From the NCBI RefSeq assembly GCF_014216315.1, contig NZ_CP045702.1, positions 4,216,001 through 4,280,000 on the forward strand: a stretch of 64,000 nt of DNA, in the 5' to 3' direction. This DNA comes from Streptomyces finlayi. Lineage in GTDB: Bacteria > Actinomycetota > Actinomycetes > Streptomycetales > Streptomycetaceae. This document shows, piece after piece, positions 19,589 through 27,586 of the stretch. A model generated the notes under the pieces. It searched no databases. It had not been told where the DNA came from and saw nothing but the letters and a program-made list of their open reading frames with translations. How positions within the stretch are numbered: position 1 is the first letter of the stretch; each line of letters opens with the position of its first letter. Position numbers and translations under genes: made by a program.

Positions 19589-21154
19589 TCACACTTGTGG
19601 GAGCCTCTGGAACCACTGGTCGCCGACGACCATGTCGTGGATGCCTCGTGCTTCGCAGTAGCGCACGAGGTCCGACATCCGGTTGATGAATCCGTGGCCG
19701 TTGAAGTTGAGGGAGGTGTTGCACAGGACACCGACGCCGTGTTCGGCTGCGAAGGCGGAGAGCAGGGTGTGAAGTTCCCGATTGCTGTTTCGGCTGACGG
19801 TTTGGACCCTGGCGGATCCATCCACGTGCGTGACGGCCTGGACGGTCGAGGAACGCCTGACCTTACGGAAGTACAGCATGTAGGGATCTTCGAAGGCTCC
19901 GTCGAAGACCGTGTCGACGTCCTCGATTCGGCAGCACGGTGCGATGGGGCGGTAGGTCTCGCGCTGCTTGATGGTGTTGAGGAGGTCTTTGGTGTCCTGC
20001 CGAAATGGCTCGGCCAGCAGCGAGCGGTTGCCCAGTGCACGGGGCCCGATCTCCCAGCGGCCCTGGACCCAGGCCACCACGCGTCCTTGGCCGAGGGCTT
20101 GTGCCAGTGCTCGATGATCGAGTGCGGTGCGCTGCCACAAGGCCGGTTCTGGCCGTGTGTCGTGGACGAAGTCCAGTCCGCTGTACACGTTCCAGTCGAT
20201 GTAGGGGTCGCCGGTCATGGTGGTGAGCGCATCGATCGCGGTGCCGATGGCTGAACCGGAGTCGTTGGTGCAGGGAGGGACGAACACCGAGGAGAAGTGG
20301 CCGAGGTTGGCCCACTCGGCGTTCCAGTCGCAGTTGAGCCCGCAGCCGCCCGAGATGCGCAGGGGAGTGCCAGCCGGTAGGTGTTCGCGGGCCGCGTCTG
20401 CGAACAAGGCGAAGATCCGCTGGGTGAGAAGGGCGGCGGCCGTCTTGGTCACTTGGGACTCGACGCCGGCGTTGTACAGCGCGCAGTCGCGGAAGTCCTT
20501 CTTGGGGGCCGGGTACACACTGTCGGTCTTCAGCAGCCGGTCCACGGTGGCGCTGATGTCCGCGTCGGCGTCCTCGGGATTGGCGTAGGCCGCCAGGGCC
20601 ATGAGTTTTCCGGCGTCGTTCAGCCGGGGCAGCGCACCCTCGTCGGGGAAGCTCGGGTCGGCGAGGGCGAACAGGAAGGAGAAGCGGCCTCCGGGCTCGG
20701 TGAGCACGGGTATGTGCTTGACGACCTTGAAATGCTGGTCGACGAGGTAGAAGGCACCGGTGTCTCCTTCCCATACGAGGACGGTCTGCAGTGGGTGTTC
20801 GCCCCGCGGTGCCATACCGAGGGCCATCATGAGGTGGGAGCGCTCGTGTGAGGAACTGAAGAGGCGTACCTCCTTGCCGAAGAACCGCATCGGGCGCTGG
20901 GTGAGGGCGTCGAGCCCGTCGTAGCCGGCGCCGATCGAGCGGTGCCGCATGGCCCCCTGCTCGCGCCATCCTCCGAGGGCCACGACGTCGGGCAGCTGGT
21001 CGACGTGTTCGGCGATGTCGAGGATGGTGTTGACGTTCACGGCCGCGTAGCGTCCGAAGGAGTCCTTCTCGGACTCCAGGGAGTACAGCAGCTGCCGGTC
21101 GCGGATTACGGCGACGGTCCCGTCGTGGCCTGGCTTGAGCGCGAATACCAACAC
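19589..21154 (-). CDS. O-carbamoyltransferase, NodU/TobZ/CmcH family
   Basis: Transfers a carbamoyl group from carbamoyl phosphate through a carbamoyl-adenylate to a hydroxyl of the product. It is 521 residues, close to the family length. The N-terminal Kae1-like domain starts VLVFALKPGHDGT, keeps metal-binding histidines in SSHERSHLMMA, and has the ATP-site motifs SGGCGLNCDWN and PPCTNDSGSAIG. The C-terminal YrdC-like domain contains GRWEIGPRALGNRSLLAEP and RETYRPIAPCC. The start is GTG at 21154, with GGAGGGG nine bases upstream. It is the last gene of the leftward glycoside cluster, separated from the TyrRS gene by a strong hairpin. Probable acceptor: a sugar hydroxyl made by the cluster (inference). 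Confidence 0.92.
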   Translation of the reverse strand: MLVFALKPGHDGTVAVIRDRQLLYSLESEKDSFGRYAAVNVNTILDIAEHVDQLPDVVALGGWREQGAMRHRSIGAGYDGLDALTQRPMRFFGKEVRLFSSSHERSHLMMALGMAPRGEHPLQTVLVWEGDTGAFYLVDQHFKVVKHIPVLTEPGGRFSFLFALADPSFPDEGALPRLNDAGKLMALAAYANPEDADADISATVDRLLKTDSVYPAPKKDFRDCALYNAGVESQVTKTAAALLTQRIFALFADAAREHLPAGTPLRISGGCGLNCDWNAEWANLGHFSSVFVPPCTNDSGSAIGTAIDALTTMTGDPYIDWNVYSGLDFVHDTRPEPALWQRTALDHRALAQALGQGRVVAWVQGRWEIGPRALGNRSLLAEPFRQDTKDLLNTIKQRETYRPIAPCCRIEDVDTVFDGAFEDPYMLYFRKVRRSSTVQAVTHVDGSARVQTVSRNSNRELHTLLSAFAAEHGVGVLCNTSLNFNGHGFINRMSDLVRYCEARGIHDMVVGDQWFQRLPQV

Positions 21155-21186
21155 TTCGGACTTCCCCTCCAGAATGCGACTGGTAC

Positions 21187-21226
21187 GGGGCGTGTTTGTG
21201 CATCGTTGGATGCACAAACACGCCCC
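21187..21226 (-). terminator. 17-bp perfect hairpin between TyrRS and carbamoyltransferase genes
   Basis: Arms 21187-21203 and 21210-21226 (GGGGCGTGTTTGTGCAT and its complement) with loop CGTTGG. It lies in the 118-base gap inside an otherwise tight operon, without a T-run. It could terminate or attenuate transcription before the carbamoyltransferase gene, or protect a processed mRNA end. Confidence 0.75.
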
Positions 21227-21272
21227 ACTGGTGCCTGATGCGTGGAGCTGGTTTCGGCGCGGCTGCTCTGCG

Positions 21273-22688
21273 CTACACGCCGTCGATCTTGGCCACCTTG
21301 CGGCCAACCTTGAGGTAGACGGTGTCAGAGACTCCCACCAGGCCAGCGGCAGCGAGGGCGGCGGTCACGGTCTCGTGCAGAGGACGGACGATGTCGTCTT
21401 CCGACAGGTTCACCGTTCGTTGGCCTTCCTCGGTCTCCACTACGACGCGCAGACCGTTCTGCTTGGCAAGGCGGCGGCCCGCGGACATGCTGGGCGTGAA
21501 CTCCAGCACCTGGGTCAGTACGGCGCCCACCGATTCGCCGCCGTGTGAAGCGTCCACGACGGGCAGTGACTCGACGTCGCTGAAACTGCGCTTGGAGAAT
21601 TGGGAGGTGAAGTGCCGACGGGCGGCAGCCGCTGCCTCGCGGCCGTGCACAGCCGCGACGGCTTCGCCGGCGAGAACCTTCTTCAGGTCCATCGGGTGCA
21701 GGGTCTTGTTCTCGATCCGGGTGACAGCGGCGTCCACCTCGGTGTCGGTCCATTCAGTCCATGCCTTGAGGTAGGGCACGGTCAGCCGGTCCGGAATCGA
21801 CATGATCTTGCCGAAGATGTCGTCCGAGGCGGCAGTCAAGGGAATGTAATTCCCCTTGCTCTTGCTCATCTTGGCCCCGGTGCCATCGGTGCCTTCGATC
21901 AGCGGCATGCTGATGACCAACTGCGGCTTCTGGCCGGCGATCTCCATGACCTTGCGGCCCATCTGCATGTTGAGCAGCTGGTCGACGCCACCAAGCTCGA
22001 TATCGGCGTGGATCTTCTCGGAGTCGATCGCCATGACCACGGCGTAGATGAACTCCGACATCGCCAAGCCCTGGCCCTGGGCGAGGCGGGTTCGGAAGTC
22101 CTCTCGCTGCAAAGACATCGATACGGGGATCTGAGACAGCACCCCGATTAGCTCAGGCAGCCGGATCTCGGCGAGCCACTCGCTGTTGTGGCGGAAGTCC
22201 GCTCGCTGGAAATCGAAGAACGGTGCCACCTGGTCTCGGTAGGTGGCCAGGTTCTTGGCGATGTCCTCGTCTGTCAGCGGAGGCCGCTCGTCGGACCGGC
22301 CGGAGGGGTCGCCGATCTTCGCGGTGATGTCACCGATGATGAGCACCACATGGTGTCCCATCCTCTGGAACCGGCTGAGGATGATCATTGGGACGGTGTG
22401 GCCGAGGTGGACATCGGCGGAGGTGGGATCGATGCCGAGCTTGACCCGCAGCGGCCTGCCTTCGCTCCTAGCCACGTCGATGGCCGAAGTCAGAGAGTCC
22501 AGCGAGGGCAGAATGCCGACGGTTCGGCCGGCGATCAGTTCAGCCTGCTCCTTGGGACTGAGGTCGGACAGGTCAAGCTGACGCCTGGCGCTGGTCTCGG
22601 CCAGAAGGTCCTCGACGGTCTTGTCAGAGGAGAGGTCCTGCGCGAGCAGCTCAAGGGCTCGCGCTTCGGATTCGCCAAGGCGTGTCAT
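21273..22688 (-). CDS. Tyrosyl-tRNA synthetase (second-copy type)
   Basis: Class Ic synthetase of 471 residues. The nucleotide-binding signatures are intact: HLGH within ADVHLGHTVPM and KMSKS within GAKMSKSKGNYI. The central GGVDQLLNMQMGR helix and a C-terminal S4-like RNA-binding region (SAGRRLAKQNGLRVVVETEEG) are present, so it should charge tRNA. The start at 22688 (MTRLGESEAR) is preceded by AGGAA; an in-frame ATG at 22778 would overlap the previous gene. It lies inside a biosynthetic operon, so it is probably not the housekeeping copy; likely roles are self-resistance or supply of an aminoacyl donor. Confidence 0.9.
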   Translation of the reverse strand: MTRLGESEARALELLAQDLSSDKTVEDLLAETSARRQLDLSDLSPKEQAELIAGRTVGILPSLDSLTSAIDVARSEGRPLRVKLGIDPTSADVHLGHTVPMIILSRFQRMGHHVVLIIGDITAKIGDPSGRSDERPPLTDEDIAKNLATYRDQVAPFFDFQRADFRHNSEWLAEIRLPELIGVLSQIPVSMSLQREDFRTRLAQGQGLAMSEFIYAVVMAIDSEKIHADIELGGVDQLLNMQMGRKVMEIAGQKPQLVISMPLIEGTDGTGAKMSKSKGNYIPLTAASDDIFGKIMSIPDRLTVPYLKAWTEWTDTEVDAAVTRIENKTLHPMDLKKVLAGEAVAAVHGREAAAAARRHFTSQFSKRSFSDVESLPVVDASHGGESVGAVLTQVLEFTPSMSAGRRLAKQNGLRVVVETEEGQRTVNLSEDDIVRPLHETVTAALAAAGLVGVSDTVYLKVGRKVAKIDGV

Positions 22689-22768
22689 GGGGTTCCTGTA
22701 TGGATCGAAGGCTCGCTCATAGGACGGGCGAAGTATACCTGAGGGAACGTGTCCGATGCTGGCGTTTT

Positions 22769-23803
22769 TCATGGCCACAGCTCTTTAACGTGCACCAGGA
22801 AATCCGCGAACTTTCTCTTCTCCGAATTCCATCGGTGATTGTTCTCGGCGCAGTCTTGATGGATGCGCATGAGATCCTCGTGGGGACAGTAGGTCATCTG
22901 ATGCATCAGTTGGAAAACGGGCGACGACGCAGGGTCTTGACAATTGTCGTCCTGGACGAGCCGGACGATTTCGTCGTGCGGCGTTTCGACGCTGATCCCT
23001 GACCCCGGGATGCTCTTCGAGAACTTGGGGTGGCCGTTGAACCCCGAGTTGAGTCGAGCGTACAGGGCGGCCAGAATGAAGCCGCCGCTCAAGGGTGCGT
23101 CGTCATCGAACCGGTGGGCCACCTCCTGCGCGAATCGTACGTATTTGTGCTCGTCGACACCCAGGAGCACTAGGACGGCTTCGTGGGTCTGGCCCAGGGT
23201 GACGAAGTCGGAGGCCATCAGGGCAAGTGAGAGGCGGCGGCGGAAGGTCATGGTCGCGTCCACAATGCCGCGTGCGACGTAGTACGCGTGGTTGTCCTCC
23301 TCGGCGGTCAGGAAGTCGTTCTCCTGGGTGTATCGCCCGAGCAGGTACATATTGGTCAGGGCTTCGTTATGGTCTCGCTGGTTGCGGAGGATTCCCTTCG
23401 TCTCGTCGAATCCCAGACGTTGCGCGAAGAGACGGAAGCGTTCGGAGAGCTCGCTGGTGAACTCGTAGGACCGTCCGCGACCGTTATAGGCGTCGAGATC
23501 TCCCAAAACGATCTGGCACTTCTCTCCGCCGTTTTGCAGGCGCACCATCTTCATGATGTGAGAGGCGGTTGCCATGTGGGGTGGTCCGGACATTCCGAAT
23601 CCTGTTGTGACGATTCGGCTCCTTGCGGATGCGGCTGTATAGCGGTCGGCCGCATGATGGCAGAGATAGCGGAGGTTCAGTTCATTCTGGCTCAACCCGG
23701 CCAGGTCGAAGTCGAACCTCTGGAGATCGAAGGGGCTGTATCCGTATTCCTTGACGATGCTCCGGTAGTAGTCCTCGGAGAACAGTACGGGTTCGGCGGT
23801 CAC
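22769..23803 (-). CDS. TrpRS-like class Ic aminoacyl-tRNA synthetase homologue
   Basis: 344 residues with a class I synthetase fold resembling archaeal/eukaryal TrpRS: GMSGPPHMATASHIMKM in place of the HIGH signature, GVDEHKYVRFAQEVAHRF matching the TrpRS GIDQDPYFRMTRD helix, and KFSKSIPGSGISV in place of KMSAS. The altered HIGH motif and small size suggest a specialised substrate. The start is GTG at 23803, with GAGGAGAG just upstream, 18 bases after the dehydrogenase gene. Like mycothiol MshC (a CysRS relative that joins Cys to an amino sugar), it might form an amide on a sugar amine; this is inference. Amino acid specificity cannot be read. Confidence 0.75.
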   Translation of the reverse strand: MTAEPVLFSEDYYRSIVKEYGYSPFDLQRFDFDLAGLSQNELNLRYLCHHAADRYTAASARSRIVTTGFGMSGPPHMATASHIMKMVRLQNGGEKCQIVLGDLDAYNGRGRSYEFTSELSERFRLFAQRLGFDETKGILRNQRDHNEALTNMYLLGRYTQENDFLTAEEDNHAYYVARGIVDATMTFRRRLSLALMASDFVTLGQTHEAVLVLLGVDEHKYVRFAQEVAHRFDDDAPLSGGFILAALYARLNSGFNGHPKFSKSIPGSGISVETPHDEIVRLVQDDNCQDPASSPVFQLMHQMTYCPHEDLMRIHQDCAENNHRWNSEKRKFADFLVHVKELWP

Positions 23804-23821
23804 GGTCTCTCCTCGGCGAGG

Positions 23822-24835
23822 TCATGCGGGCGAAGCCGCTTCGGCAACGAGTACGGCTTTGATCGGTCGAATGCCCGTACCAGTGGTGACGGCCGCGACA
23901 GCCGAAGGCAGGGAGCGGAGCGGGAATCGGCACCCGACCAGCGGGTCAGCCCACGCCGGGCGCTGGGCAAGCACCTGCAGGGCCTCCGGCAGGTCGCCGG
24001 TGCCGTGCCGGCGGCAGTAGCTGAACGATCCGGTGATGGTGATCGACCGGCGGAAGACGTTCCGCAGGTCGTGGTGCAGGCGCACGCCCGGATCGTAGGC
24101 GTTCTGTACGAGGACAGTGCCGCCGTCGCGGACAAGGGACAAGGCGGCGTCGAGAGGGCGGTCGTCCCGGCCACTCGCGGCGTCCACCACGGCGTCGAAT
24201 CCGTTCCTCGGGGCCTCGTGGAGGGACGTGAAGGTGGCGTCTATGTGCTCGGCCACGGCGGCCAGCTTGCCGGCGTTGCGGACGAGTACGGTGACTGACC
24301 AGCCGTGGGAAGCGGCGTAAGCCGCGCTGCAGAGAGCGAGCGGGCCGGAGCCGACGACGGCAAGGTTTCCAGGGCGATGGTTCGACAAGCCGCAGCGGAT
24401 GCCATGGACAGCGACCGCGAGGGCGTCTGCGAGGACGGCCTGTGCGGGGTCGGCCCCCTCAGGCAGAGGCAGTACGTTGCGGCGGGGTGCAACGACGAAC
24501 TCTGCGAATCCTCCGGGCAGGTCCCAGCCCAGCCGAAGGATGCCCGGGCAGAGATGGATCGCTCCCGTCGCACAGTTCGCGCAACTGTCGCAGGGGACAA
24601 GGGGATCGACCACCACAAGAGGGCCGGAGGGGGTACTGAGGTCCCAGCCGACGACTTCGTGGCCTGGGCGCCAGGTGTGACCAGGCGTGGGAATGGGCGA
24701 CTTGGTGATCTTGGCCAGGTCGCTTCCGCACACACCTGAGAACGCCACTTCGACCAGCGTCTGGTCCGGCCGCGGTTCCGGGCGCGCCAGGCGTGACCAC
24801 GACAGCGTGCCCTCGCGTACTTCCCATGCCTTCAT
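23822..24835 (-). CDS. Zinc-dependent medium-chain dehydrogenase (aminocyclitol/sugar dehydrogenase-like)
   Basis: 337 residues of the alcohol-dehydrogenase superfamily. Catalytic zinc ligands appear in GVCGSDL (Cys) and GHEVVGW (His-Glu); the structural zinc site is CDSCANCATGAIHLC. The Rossmann motif is VVGSGPLALCSA, with NAD(P) binding inferred. The domain order and proximity to glycosyl- and carbamoyltransferases resemble 2-deoxy-scyllo-inosamine dehydrogenases of aminoglycoside pathways, but that substrate is not proven. The ATG at 24835 has GGAGGGGG upstream and overlaps the HAD gene stop by four bases. Confidence 0.88.
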   Translation of the reverse strand: MKAWEVREGTLSWSRLARPEPRPDQTLVEVAFSGVCGSDLAKITKSPIPTPGHTWRPGHEVVGWDLSTPSGPLVVVDPLVPCDSCANCATGAIHLCPGILRLGWDLPGGFAEFVVAPRRNVLPLPEGADPAQAVLADALAVAVHGIRCGLSNHRPGNLAVVGSGPLALCSAAYAASHGWSVTVLVRNAGKLAAVAEHIDATFTSLHEAPRNGFDAVVDAASGRDDRPLDAALSLVRDGGTVLVQNAYDPGVRLHHDLRNVFRRSITITGSFSYCRRHGTGDLPEALQVLAQRPAWADPLVGCRFPLRSLPSAVAAVTTGTGIRPIKAVLVAEAASPA

Positions 24836-25575
24836 ACATCCCCCTCCTTCGGTCGTCGTGGTGCTCGCGAGGCCAGCATGAAGGCGGGTAGTTGTTCGAC
24901 GCCGCTGATGGAAGGGCCGTGCCAGGGCCTGTCGCCGAAGGCAATGGTTGAGGGGCCGCCTCTGCGTTCGACGCGAACCGCGGTCAGGCCGGCGGCGGTC
25001 GCTCCGCGCAGTTCGTCGCCTCCGCCGTCTCCGCAGTACATCGTGTCCTGTGGCGCGACGCCGAGTTGTCCCGTCACCGCGCGGTAGAGGCTGATATGCG
25101 GTTTGACGGCTCCCGCGCGGCAACTGAAGACCGCGACGTCGACGGATTCGCTGAGCGCGGAGCCCTGCCATGCCTCGGCGATGTCGGCGGACGCGTCGCT
25201 GAGCACCGCGATCCGGAGACCGCGCTCGCGAAGCGTCCGCAGGACGGCAACTACGTCGGGTGACGCAGAGAGCCGGGCGGTGGCCAGCCGCAGGAGGACG
25301 GTGCACAGGTCATGCGGAGTTGGCGTGCCTTCGCCGCAGCGCTGCCAGAGATGTTCGCTGAGCGAGTCGAGCGTCGGCAACCGTCCATCATGGCGTTCGG
25401 CCCAACTGTCGATGTACGCCTGTTCGATGACCGCGGCGGGTACCGCGGTGGCTGCGGCTATCGTCTCGGCTGCCTGGAGTCGTTGCGCTCGTGTCGGCGC
25501 GTCGACCAGTGTCCCGAACAGGTCGAGCACCAGAGCCTGTGGGTACGCGCGGGGGCCGGGCGAAGGGATGGTCAC
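24832..25575 (-). CDS. HAD-superfamily phosphatase
   Basis: 247 residues. Motif I is LVLDLFGTLVD (nucleophile Asp, acid Asp replaced by a Phe-Gly-Thr class signature), motif II AVLSDAS, Lys in GAVKPHISLY and motif IV YCGDGGGDELRGA. It is a typical subclass I HAD acting on a small phosphate ester. The GTG at 25575 follows GCAGGAGGAG and overlaps the glycosyltransferase stop. Beside a phosphoribosyltransferase-like gene it could remove the 5-phosphate from a ribosylated intermediate (inference). Confidence 0.88.
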   Translation of the reverse strand: MTIPSPGPRAYPQALVLDLFGTLVDAPTRAQRLQAAETIAAATAVPAAVIEQAYIDSWAERHDGRLPTLDSLSEHLWQRCGEGTPTPHDLCTVLLRLATARLSASPDVVAVLRTLRERGLRIAVLSDASADIAEAWQGSALSESVDVAVFSCRAGAVKPHISLYRAVTGQLGVAPQDTMYCGDGGGDELRGATAAGLTAVRVERRGGPSTIAFGDRPWHGPSISGVEQLPAFMLASRAPRRPKEGDV

Positions 25576-26513
25576 GGCTCCTCCTGCGGTGACGGGGCCA
25601 GGCGGACGCAGGGGCGGCCGGTCAACACGCTGTGAATGCTGGGGCCCCGGTCGCGGTAGTTGCGGCCCGCCAGCACGGTCGACGCCAGTTCGCGCAGCAG
25701 CGGCCCCCAGGCCGATCGCCGACGACCTCGTTGCAGGGCTGCTTCTACCTCGTGGGCTCGGGCCTCCGCCCGGTAGTGCCATGTCAGCCGACGCAGCGCA
25801 CTCCGACTGGCCCACGGGGGAGGGGTGATCCGAAGGTCGGCGAGGCGGACTGCGATTTCGCCGCAGACATCCGCCATGTACTCCTGGTGGGCACCAGGGG
25901 TGGCTCGATCGGTCATGTTGTCGCCGTGTACCCGGTAGAACGTCAGAGGGTGCGTCATCCGGGCGCCGAGACCGAGGTCGTCGAGCACGTGGAAGAACTT
26001 CTCGTTCGTCACCGGCAGCAGTTTCAGGGCAGCAGCACGGTCGACGATGATGGTGCTCGTGTTGCCGCCCGGGTGGGGATCGGGCAGCAGAGGGCTGCCG
26101 TCACCGTCGACAACGTGCTCCCAGTGCTGCACGAGCATGGCGCCGGTCCGGAGATAGCCGGACGCGGTACGGAGCTTCGCCGGCGCGAACCAGTCATCGG
26201 CGTCCAGGAAAGCCACCCAGTCGCCACGGCAGTGCCGGACGCTCTCCGTCAGTGTCGCCGCAAACCCACGGTGCGGCAGCGGGATCACCCGAATCCGAGA
26301 GCCGAATTCGGCACACACCTCCAAGGTCCGATCGGTCGATCCGTCGTCCAGGACGACGATCTCCTCCAGGCGGTAGTCGCCGGGCTCCTGCGCCAGGCAG
26401 CTCTCTACGGCCTGGCGCAGGAAGTGGGCGTAGTTGTGGCTGAGGATGCACACCGAAATATTGGGGGGCATGTTGCCGACGACCTTGGCTGATGCTGCGG
26501 GATCTACGTCCAT
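25572..26513 (-). CDS. Family 2 glycosyltransferase
   Basis: 313 residues of GT-A fold. The N-terminal nucleotide-sugar domain has SVCILSHNYAHFLRQAVESC, VVLDDGSTDRT and the metal-binding FLDADDWF (DxD-like). The acceptor half contains NTSTIIVDRA and is followed by a helical C-terminus rich in Arg. The start at 26513 overlaps the upstream gene by ten bases and has no clear Shine-Dalgarno; ATG at 26471 (MPPNISVCIL) is an alternative. Cytoplasmic and soluble. Sugar donor and acceptor unknown. Confidence 0.88.
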   Translation of the reverse strand: MDVDPAASAKVVGNMPPNISVCILSHNYAHFLRQAVESCLAQEPGDYRLEEIVVLDDGSTDRTLEVCAEFGSRIRVIPLPHRGFAATLTESVRHCRGDWVAFLDADDWFAPAKLRTASGYLRTGAMLVQHWEHVVDGDGSPLLPDPHPGGNTSTIIVDRAAALKLLPVTNEKFFHVLDDLGLGARMTHPLTFYRVHGDNMTDRATPGAHQEYMADVCGEIAVRLADLRITPPPWASRSALRRLTWHYRAEARAHEVEAALQRGRRRSAWGPLLRELASTVLAGRNYRDRGPSIHSVLTGRPCVRLAPSPQEEP

Positions 26514-27586
26514 GGGCGTGTGTAGACCTCCAGGTAGGTGGCCATGATCGCCGCATGCTCCTTGATCCGGTGCTCGCTGAACTCCTTTGTCGGAGCGAGA
26601 TGGTGCCCCTTGCGGAGGCGCTCGGCCACCTCGTCGAGCGCGGTGAGGAACCGGGCTCCGTAGGCGTACTCGGCCCCGTCGGACCAGTCGAACCACACGG
26701 GCTCGTCGATTACTCCCGTATGACAGCGGTACTGATCACGGAGGTAGCCCACAGCGGAGGCCACCGGCACCAGTCCGAGGTCGAAGGCGAGTTCCAACTG
26801 TCCCGAGTGCGATCCCCATCGGTACGGCAGGATCAGGGCGTCGCATCCGGACGCCGTCTCCGCCACTTCCTCATCGGTGGGGAAGGGCAGGACATCTACC
26901 TGGAGACGAGGCTCAGCTACGGCAGTAGCGAGCAGCGCCGCCCAACGGTCGTGCTCCTGCTGCAAGTTGATGTAACCCGGCGCCCTGAGCAGCATCGAAA
27001 GGGAGGTGTCGTGCTGGTGGCGGCCGAAGCGCCAGTTGTACAGCACCGTAGTGATGTCGCGGTTGTCCCGCAGCGAGCCGAACAGAAAATACCGCGCATG
27101 CCCACTGCCCGGAGGCCGGTGACGGGGAACGGCGTTGGGCGGGACGACGTACCCGTGCGGGATCGTGACGGTTTCCACCTGGTTGCCGAACCGTCTGCGT
27201 ATCTCGGCCCCTGACGCCTCGGTCAGGCAGACGAAGGGGACGCGCGCGTTCACCAGGGCGCGCAGCTTGCGGTGGTAGTCGATTCTGCCGCTGAAGACGG
27301 GGCTGATGTCATGGGCAGTGAAGATCACGCGTCGGCGGAATCGGGCGCATTCTGACAGGACGGACTTCAGAGTCGGCAGGTCGTCGAACTCGACGTGGTG
27401 CAGGTGCAGAACGTCGAACCAGTTGAAGGGTCTGTGTTCGAGCAACCATCGCAGCGACATGTCCCGAGGCACTGCTTCAGCGCCGTGCGGTGCAGTGCCG
27501 TTGACGATTTCGACGTGCTCGCTCGTGAGTTTGCGGGCATACGGAGTGCGGGCGGGTGCATGCACCACTTTCGTCCGGCTACCCAT
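26504..27586 (-). CDS. GT-B glycosyltransferase, GT4-like
   Basis: 360 residues. The first half contains WFDVLHLHHVEF and RVIFTAHDISPVFSG, the second GCDALILPYRWGSHSGQLELAFDLGLVPVAS, equivalent to the donor-binding E-x7-E loop region of GT4 enzymes. The start at 27586 has GGAGG five bases upstream and shares one base with the stop of the preceding gene (TGATG). Function in the cluster: addition of one sugar to the product; donor unknown. Confidence 0.8.
   Translation of the reverse strand: MGSRTKVVHAPARTPYARKLTSEHVEIVNGTAPHGAEAVPRDMSLRWLLEHRPFNWFDVLHLHHVEFDDLPTLKSVLSECARFRRRVIFTAHDISPVFSGRIDYHRKLRALVNARVPFVCLTEASGAEIRRRFGNQVETVTIPHGYVVPPNAVPRHRPPGSGHARYFLFGSLRDNRDITTVLYNWRFGRHQHDTSLSMLLRAPGYINLQQEHDRWAALLATAVAEPRLQVDVLPFPTDEEVAETASGCDALILPYRWGSHSGQLELAFDLGLVPVASAVGYLRDQYRCHTGVIDEPVWFDWSDGAEYAYGARFLTALDEVAERLRKGHHLAPTKEFSEHRIKEHAAIMATYLEVYTRPWT

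Noticed and set aside
19457..20254. Rightward frame opposite the carbamoyltransferase gene
   Set aside because: Most of it is antisense to the conserved carbamoyltransferase; the non-overlapping first 40 codons have no recognisable sequence.
21273..22688. Treating the TyrRS as the ordinary housekeeping gene
   Set aside because: Its place within a tailoring-enzyme operon on a mobile element argues against it, although only the full genome can settle this.
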